Shown in pieces: positions 5,726 to 8,608 of a stretch of DNA of 8,608 nucleotides. The stretch comes from Leptotrichia sp. oral taxon 215 (lineage in GTDB: Bacteria; Fusobacteriota; Fusobacteriia; Fusobacteriales; Leptotrichiaceae). Made by a program: the position numbers and the translations under genes. The notes beneath the pieces were generated by a model. It was not told the DNA's origin. It searched no databases and saw only the letters and a list, made by a program, of their open reading frames with translations. Where the stretch lies: the NCBI GenBank assembly GCA_905371725.1, contig CAJPML010000027.1:1-8608 (forward strand). The letters run 5' to 3'. Position 1 is the first letter of the stretch; the number at the start of each line of letters is the position of its first letter.

Positions 5726-7249
5726 TTAGTTTTCTTCCAAATCTACTGTTCCTTCAAAATACTGTTCCTTGTTTCTTGATTTCATATACTGTATCTGAGG
5801 AATTATCAGCATTGCTACAATTACCAGTACATATCCTATTACTCCTAAGTACTTCATTACAAATCCCTGAGCAAGCCATACTGTACTCTGGTCAATATTT
5901 CCATGCCATCCACCTTTTAACTGGAATAAAGCCACAGCAACTGCTCCACATAATACCTGTAGTACTCCTGACAGTGCCGACAGTATTAACGCAGCCCTTG
6001 CTCCGCCACGTTTATCAGCATACACTGCAATAGTGGCATTATCAAAGAATACTGGAACGAATCCTGTTATTATGAATACAGGCGATTTGAATATAAGTAA
6101 TCCTGCTATTGATATAAACTGAGCTATTGTTCCCACTAAGAATCCAAATAACACTGCACTTGGTGATCCAAACCCGTAAGAAGCCGCACAGTCAACTGCT
6201 GGTAAAGATCCTGGCAATATTTTATTTGAAATTCCCTGGAATGATAATGTCAACTCAGATACGAACATTCTAACACCAGTTTTTAATATTGTCAAATATA
6301 CTGCGAACAGTAATGTTGTTGATACAACATAAGTTCCGAATGAAAGTTTTTTAGGATCGAACGCTCCTGTAGCCACCCCATTAGGATTTATAACTGGACA
6401 AGTCTGTACTCCATTTGCAATTGTACATTTTCCAAATTTTGCAGTGAAGAATTCAGGTCCTAATACCAGCATTATTACTCCAAAGAATATTATCATTATA
6501 AGTCCTGTTGCAATAATGTCATCATGTAACATTGTCAGCCATTTAGGTAATTTCATGTCGTCCAGTCTCTTTTTAGGATTTCCTATTTTTGGAGCTAATT
6601 TGTCAACAGCCCAGATTGCAAACATCTGTTGATGCCCTATTGCAAACCCTGCATTTTCAGTCAATCTTTGAGTTGGTTCAACTGAAAGGTTTGATCCTAC
6701 TGCCCAGTATACTCCTGAAAATAAGCCTATAAGAACAATTCCCCATATATTACGGAACTGAGGGAACAGGAAGAAAATCATCCATGAAGCTGTTGAAGCC
6801 TGTTGCTGCATAATATGCCCTGTTATAAATAACGTTCTTACTTTAGTAATTTTTCTGAATAAAACTAACACTATATTTATAATAAACCCGATTAACAATG
6901 CCATCATAACCGATGCAGCAAGACTTTTTTTGGAAGGATCCAGTTCTATCATTCCTTTAATCGCTTCATCAACAGCCTGCAGTCCAAAATATGGATCTAT
7001 AACTGCGGCATTCAATTGAAATTTAGTCTTTAATGCGGCCAGGATTGGTCTAAATGTTGTTACCAGTCCACCTGCACCTACGTTTAATATCATATATCCT
7101 ACAGTCGCCTTAATAAATCCACCAACTGCTTCATATATTTTCTTACCTAAAAATAAATAACCTACGAAAACTAAAAGACCTACAAAAAATTCCGGTTTAG
7201 TTAATATATTCTGTCCAAACCATGTTCCTATTGCCATAAAAAAATTCAT
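5726..7249 (-). CDS. ulaA: Ascorbate-specific PTS permease component IIC, UlaA
   Basis: Membrane channel of the ascorbate PTS, binding L-ascorbate outside and releasing it phosphorylated inside. The 507-residue protein has about 11 hydrophobic segments and matches the UlaA/SgaT family throughout: TGHIMQQQ (144-150) with His145 equivalent to the substrate-site His of E. coli UlaA, GFAIGHQQMFA (201-211), KLPKWLTMLHDDI (233-245), GVRMFVSEL (325-333), and PAVDCAASYGF with Asp353 equivalent to the second key acidic residue. It is about 40 residues longer than E. coli UlaA. Most of the excess is a hydrophilic stretch at about 268-303 carrying Cys275 and Cys284, plus a few residues near 90-108. AGGAG (7256-7260) lies 6 nt before the ATG. 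It follows ulaG by 73 AT-rich nt and precedes ulaB by 32 nt. Confidence 0.96.
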   Translation of the reverse strand: MNFFMAIGTWFGQNILTKPEFFVGLLVFVGYLFLGKKIYEAVGGFIKATVGYMILNVGAGGLVTTFRPILAALKTKFQLNAAVIDPYFGLQAVDEAIKGMIELDPSKKSLAASVMMALLIGFIINIVLVLFRKITKVRTLFITGHIMQQQASTASWMIFFLFPQFRNIWGIVLIGLFSGVYWAVGSNLSVEPTQRLTENAGFAIGHQQMFAIWAVDKLAPKIGNPKKRLDDMKLPKWLTMLHDDIIATGLIMIIFFGVIMLVLGPEFFTAKFGKCTIANGVQTCPVINPNGVATGAFDPKKLSFGTYVVSTTLLFAVYLTILKTGVRMFVSELTLSFQGISNKILPGSLPAVDCAASYGFGSPSAVLFGFLVGTIAQFISIAGLLIFKSPVFIITGFVPVFFDNATIAVYADKRGGARAALILSALSGVLQVLCGAVAVALFQLKGGWHGNIDQSTVWLAQGFVMKYLGVIGYVLVIVAMLIIPQIQYMKSRNKEQYFEGTVDLEEN

Positions 7250-7322
7250 TTTTTTCTCCTTTTAAATTATTTTGTTTTTTAATACTTACTTTTAATATAC
7301 TTTTTATCCTCAAAAATTTATT

Positions 7323-8384
7323 TTATAAGAATGATTTGAATGGTAAATCAGGTTCTATAGTGAACGCATCTTCAAATCCTCTTGGGTACATATATTCCAT
7401 GTCATCCTTGTTATCAGGGAATACAAATTTTCCTCCCGGCTGCCATATATATGGTTTAAATTTGTACTTCATTCTGTCTTTTCTGTAATTCCATAATAAA
7501 GTAATTTCTTTTGGATCAGCCATAAAGTTAGACCATATATCATGATGTATAGGTATTACAACTTGTGTTTTCAGTTCCTCAGCCACTCTCAGTACATCTG
7601 AAGAAGTTAATTTATCAGTCATTCCTCTTGGATTTTCTCCAAATCCTACAAAGGCAACATCAACCTTATTTTCATTTCCATGCTTTACAAAATAGTTTGA
7701 ATGATGCGAATCTCCTGCATTATACACATTACCTGCCTTTGTTTCTATCAGATAGTTAACTGCCATGTCGTCCATATCAGGTGGAAGTTTGTCTTTTAAA
7801 ACAACATCTTCAGCCACTGTAAGCAGCATTGTTCTGTCGAATGATTCAAGAGCTTTTATTTTTGCATCCTTAACAGTTACTTCATCCCCAGGTCTTACAG
7901 TTACAAGTCTGTCTTCAGGCACACCCCATTTTCTCCATATGTCTGTACAAGTCTTAGGCCCTATAAATTTTGCTTCAGGACAATTTTTAAGAACTGCAGC
8001 CGCTACATTCTGATCTATGTGATCACTATGTGAGTGAGTAGCCATAAGAGCATCAAGTTCTTTTATTGCAAAAGGATCTATAACGCAAGGAGTAGTTCTA
8101 AGGTTGGGCTGTAATGCAACACATCCTACCGCTCTCTGATGCTGATGCTTAGGTTTCATAAGCTTGTTTTTTCCTGTTCTCTTTCCTGTTGCCACCCAAA
8201 GATCCATACAGATATTTGCATTTCCTTCAGTCTTTACCCAAAGTCCCATATTTCCAAGCCACCACATTGCAACTTTTCCAGGCTCAACTTTTGTTTCTTC
8301 AATTTCTTCATTTAACCAAGTTCCCCATTCGGGAAAAGTACTTAAAATCCAAGATTCTCTCGTAATTTCGTCTAATTTAGCCAT
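7323..8384 (-). CDS. ulaG: L-ascorbate-6-phosphate lactonase UlaG
   Basis: Hydrolyses the lactone ring of L-ascorbate-6-phosphate to 3-keto-L-gulonate-6-phosphate, the first intracellular step after PTS import. Its 353 residues form a complete metallo-beta-lactamase-fold enzyme with the metal motif HSHSDH (His117, His119, Asp121, His122). Later conserved elements are AGDSHHSNY with Asp225, [10 protein letters not shown] (249-258) and [10 protein letters not shown] (278-287). N-terminal [15 protein letters not shown] and C-terminal [20 protein letters not shown] are nearly identical to E. coli UlaG, far closer than to other MBL-fold enzymes. The ATG at 8384 has AGGAGG (8391-8396) 6 nt upstream. 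It is first in the operon here, whereas in E. coli ulaG is divergent from ulaABCDEF. Confidence 0.97.
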   Translation of the reverse strand: MAKLDEITRESWILSTFPEWGTWLNEEIEETKVEPGKVAMWWLGNMGLWVKTEGNANICMDLWVATGKRTGKNKLMKPKHQHQRAVGCVALQPNLRTTPCVIDPFAIKELDALMATHSHSDHIDQNVAAAVLKNCPEAKFIGPKTCTDIWRKWGVPEDRLVTVRPGDEVTVKDAKIKALESFDRTMLLTVAEDVVLKDKLPPDMDDMAVNYLIETKAGNVYNAGDSHHSNYFVKHGNENKVDVAFVGFGENPRGMTDKLTSSDVLRVAEELKTQVVIPIHHDIWSNFMADPKEITLLWNYRKDRMKYKFKPYIWQPGGKFVFPDNKDDMEYMYPRGFEDAFTIEPDLPFKSFL

Positions 8385-8410
8385 TTGTTTCCTCCTAAAA
8401 ATAATTTTAT

Positions 8411-8424
8411 TAACATTTTTGTTA
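8411..8424. promoter_or_regulatory. TAACA-N4-TGTTA inverted repeat in the ulaG leader
   Basis: Five-base perfect arms TAACA and TGTTA with a TTTT spacer lie between the predicted transcription start and the ulaG ribosome binding site, about 14 nt upstream of AGGAGG. In RNA it would be a weak 5-bp stem with a four-base loop. As DNA it shares its arms with the element over the -10 box at 8455-8465, though the spacer differs (4 versus 1). Chance is plausible at this AT content. Confidence 0.3.
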
Positions 8425-8450
8425 GTAATCTATTTTTGTCTGTTCATTAT

Positions 8451-8465
8451 TTGTTAACAATGTTA
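8451..8465. promoter_or_regulatory. Overlapping palindromes at the -10/start region of the ula promoter (candidate operator)
   Basis: TTGTTAACAA (8451-8460) is a perfect 10-bp palindrome. It overlaps TAACA-A-TGTTA (8455-8465), an 11-bp inverted repeat. The second overlaps four bases of the predicted -10 hexamer (8462-8467), and the first covers the expected +1 region. A protein bound here would block RNA polymerase, so a repressor operator is the simplest reading. The segment contains ACAATGTT (8457-8464), also present upstream of the XRE gene. Confidence 0.45.
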
Positions 8466-8489
8466 TACCCTGTTTTTTCAAAAAGTCAA
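8462..8489 (-). promoter_or_regulatory. Sigma70-type promoter for the ula operon
   Basis: On the minus strand TTGACT (8489-8484) and TATAAC (8467-8462) are separated by 16 nt, each matching five of six consensus positions. Transcription would start near 8455, leaving a leader of about 70 nt before the ulaG ATG. No other pair in the 224 bp upstream of ulaG is as good. Because downstream intergenic gaps are short and lack clear full terminators, this promoter probably drives the whole ula operon. Confidence 0.7.
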
Positions 8490-8553
8490 TAGCACTTTTA
8501 AATTCTTTTTGAATATGTTTTTTGATTCATTAATATATCCTATATATTTTCAT

Positions 8554-8588
8554 TAGTATACTAGAAGTTACTATAACACAATGTTGTG
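8554..8588. promoter_or_regulatory. Two upstream palindromes (possible distal regulatory sites)
   Basis: TAGTATACTA (8554-8563) is a perfect 10-bp palindrome, and CACAA-TG-TTGTG (8577-8588) has 5-bp arms around two bases. They lie about 65-105 bp upstream of the ula -35 box in non-coding DNA, and the second contains the octamer ACAATGTT (8578-8585). They may be auxiliary sites for the regulator acting at 8451-8465, or belong to an upstream gene outside the window. The rest of 8490-8553 shows only AT-rich sequence. Confidence 0.3.
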
Positions 8589-8608
8589 CCTACTTTACAA
8601 CTTATCAA

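Noticed and set aside
7250..7322. Possible structured element between ulaG and ulaA
   Set aside because: Only short repeated TACTT runs and AT-rich sequence. No stem or terminator was found.
8164..8457. Open reading frame of 97 codons on the plus strand, antisense to ulaG
   Set aside because: Low-complexity shadow of a highly conserved enzyme gene, with no good ribosome binding site. The same holds for plus-strand frames at 7565-8013, 5776-6033, 5031-5306, 3719-4081, 2577-3417 and 2322-2507.

Overview
The window is AT-rich. All nine convincing genes lie on the minus strand and most have strong AGGAGG-type ribosome binding sites. Base composition, codon use and protein style suggest a low-GC anaerobe, most likely a Fusobacteriota member of the Leptotrichia type. 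This placement is inference from style only, because no rRNA or other marker gene is present.

Right to left, which is the direction of transcription, the core is a complete L-ascorbate (vitamin C) uptake and fermentation operon in the order ulaG-ulaA-ulaB-ulaC-ulaD-ulaE-ulaF (8384 down to 2486). UlaA/UlaB/UlaC form the ascorbate PTS, which imports ascorbate as L-ascorbate-6-phosphate. UlaG opens the lactone ring to 3-keto-L-gulonate-6-phosphate. UlaD decarboxylates and isomerises this to L-xylulose-5-phosphate. UlaE converts that to L-ribulose-5-phosphate, and UlaF gives D-xylulose-5-phosphate for the pentose phosphate pathway. Every step is present and the active-site residues checked are intact. 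A sigma70-type promoter (TTGACT, 16-nt spacer, TATAAC) sits about 80 bases upstream of ulaG, and inverted repeats cover its -10 and start region. A 10-bp perfect hairpin separates the transport half (ulaGABC) from the catabolic half (ulaDEF).

Downstream of ulaF is a small XRE-family DNA-binding protein gene (2356-1949), followed by a good intrinsic terminator (1888-1931). No DeoR-type UlaR or BglG-type activator is present in the window. The XRE protein is therefore the best local candidate for an ascorbate-operon regulator. The octamer ACAATGTT occurs both upstream of this gene and twice upstream of ulaG, which weakly supports the idea.

Past the terminator lies an apparently separate unit: a secreted protein of unknown function (1815-1144) and a membrane acyltransferase of the Acyl_transf_3/WecH type (1102-131). 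Positions 1-130 hold no gene that I can support. Positions 8490-8608 are upstream non-coding DNA with two palindromes. I saw no tRNA, rRNA, CRISPR array, insertion sequence or broken gene. The window reads as a well-preserved metabolic locus, and its less-explained parts are regulatory.
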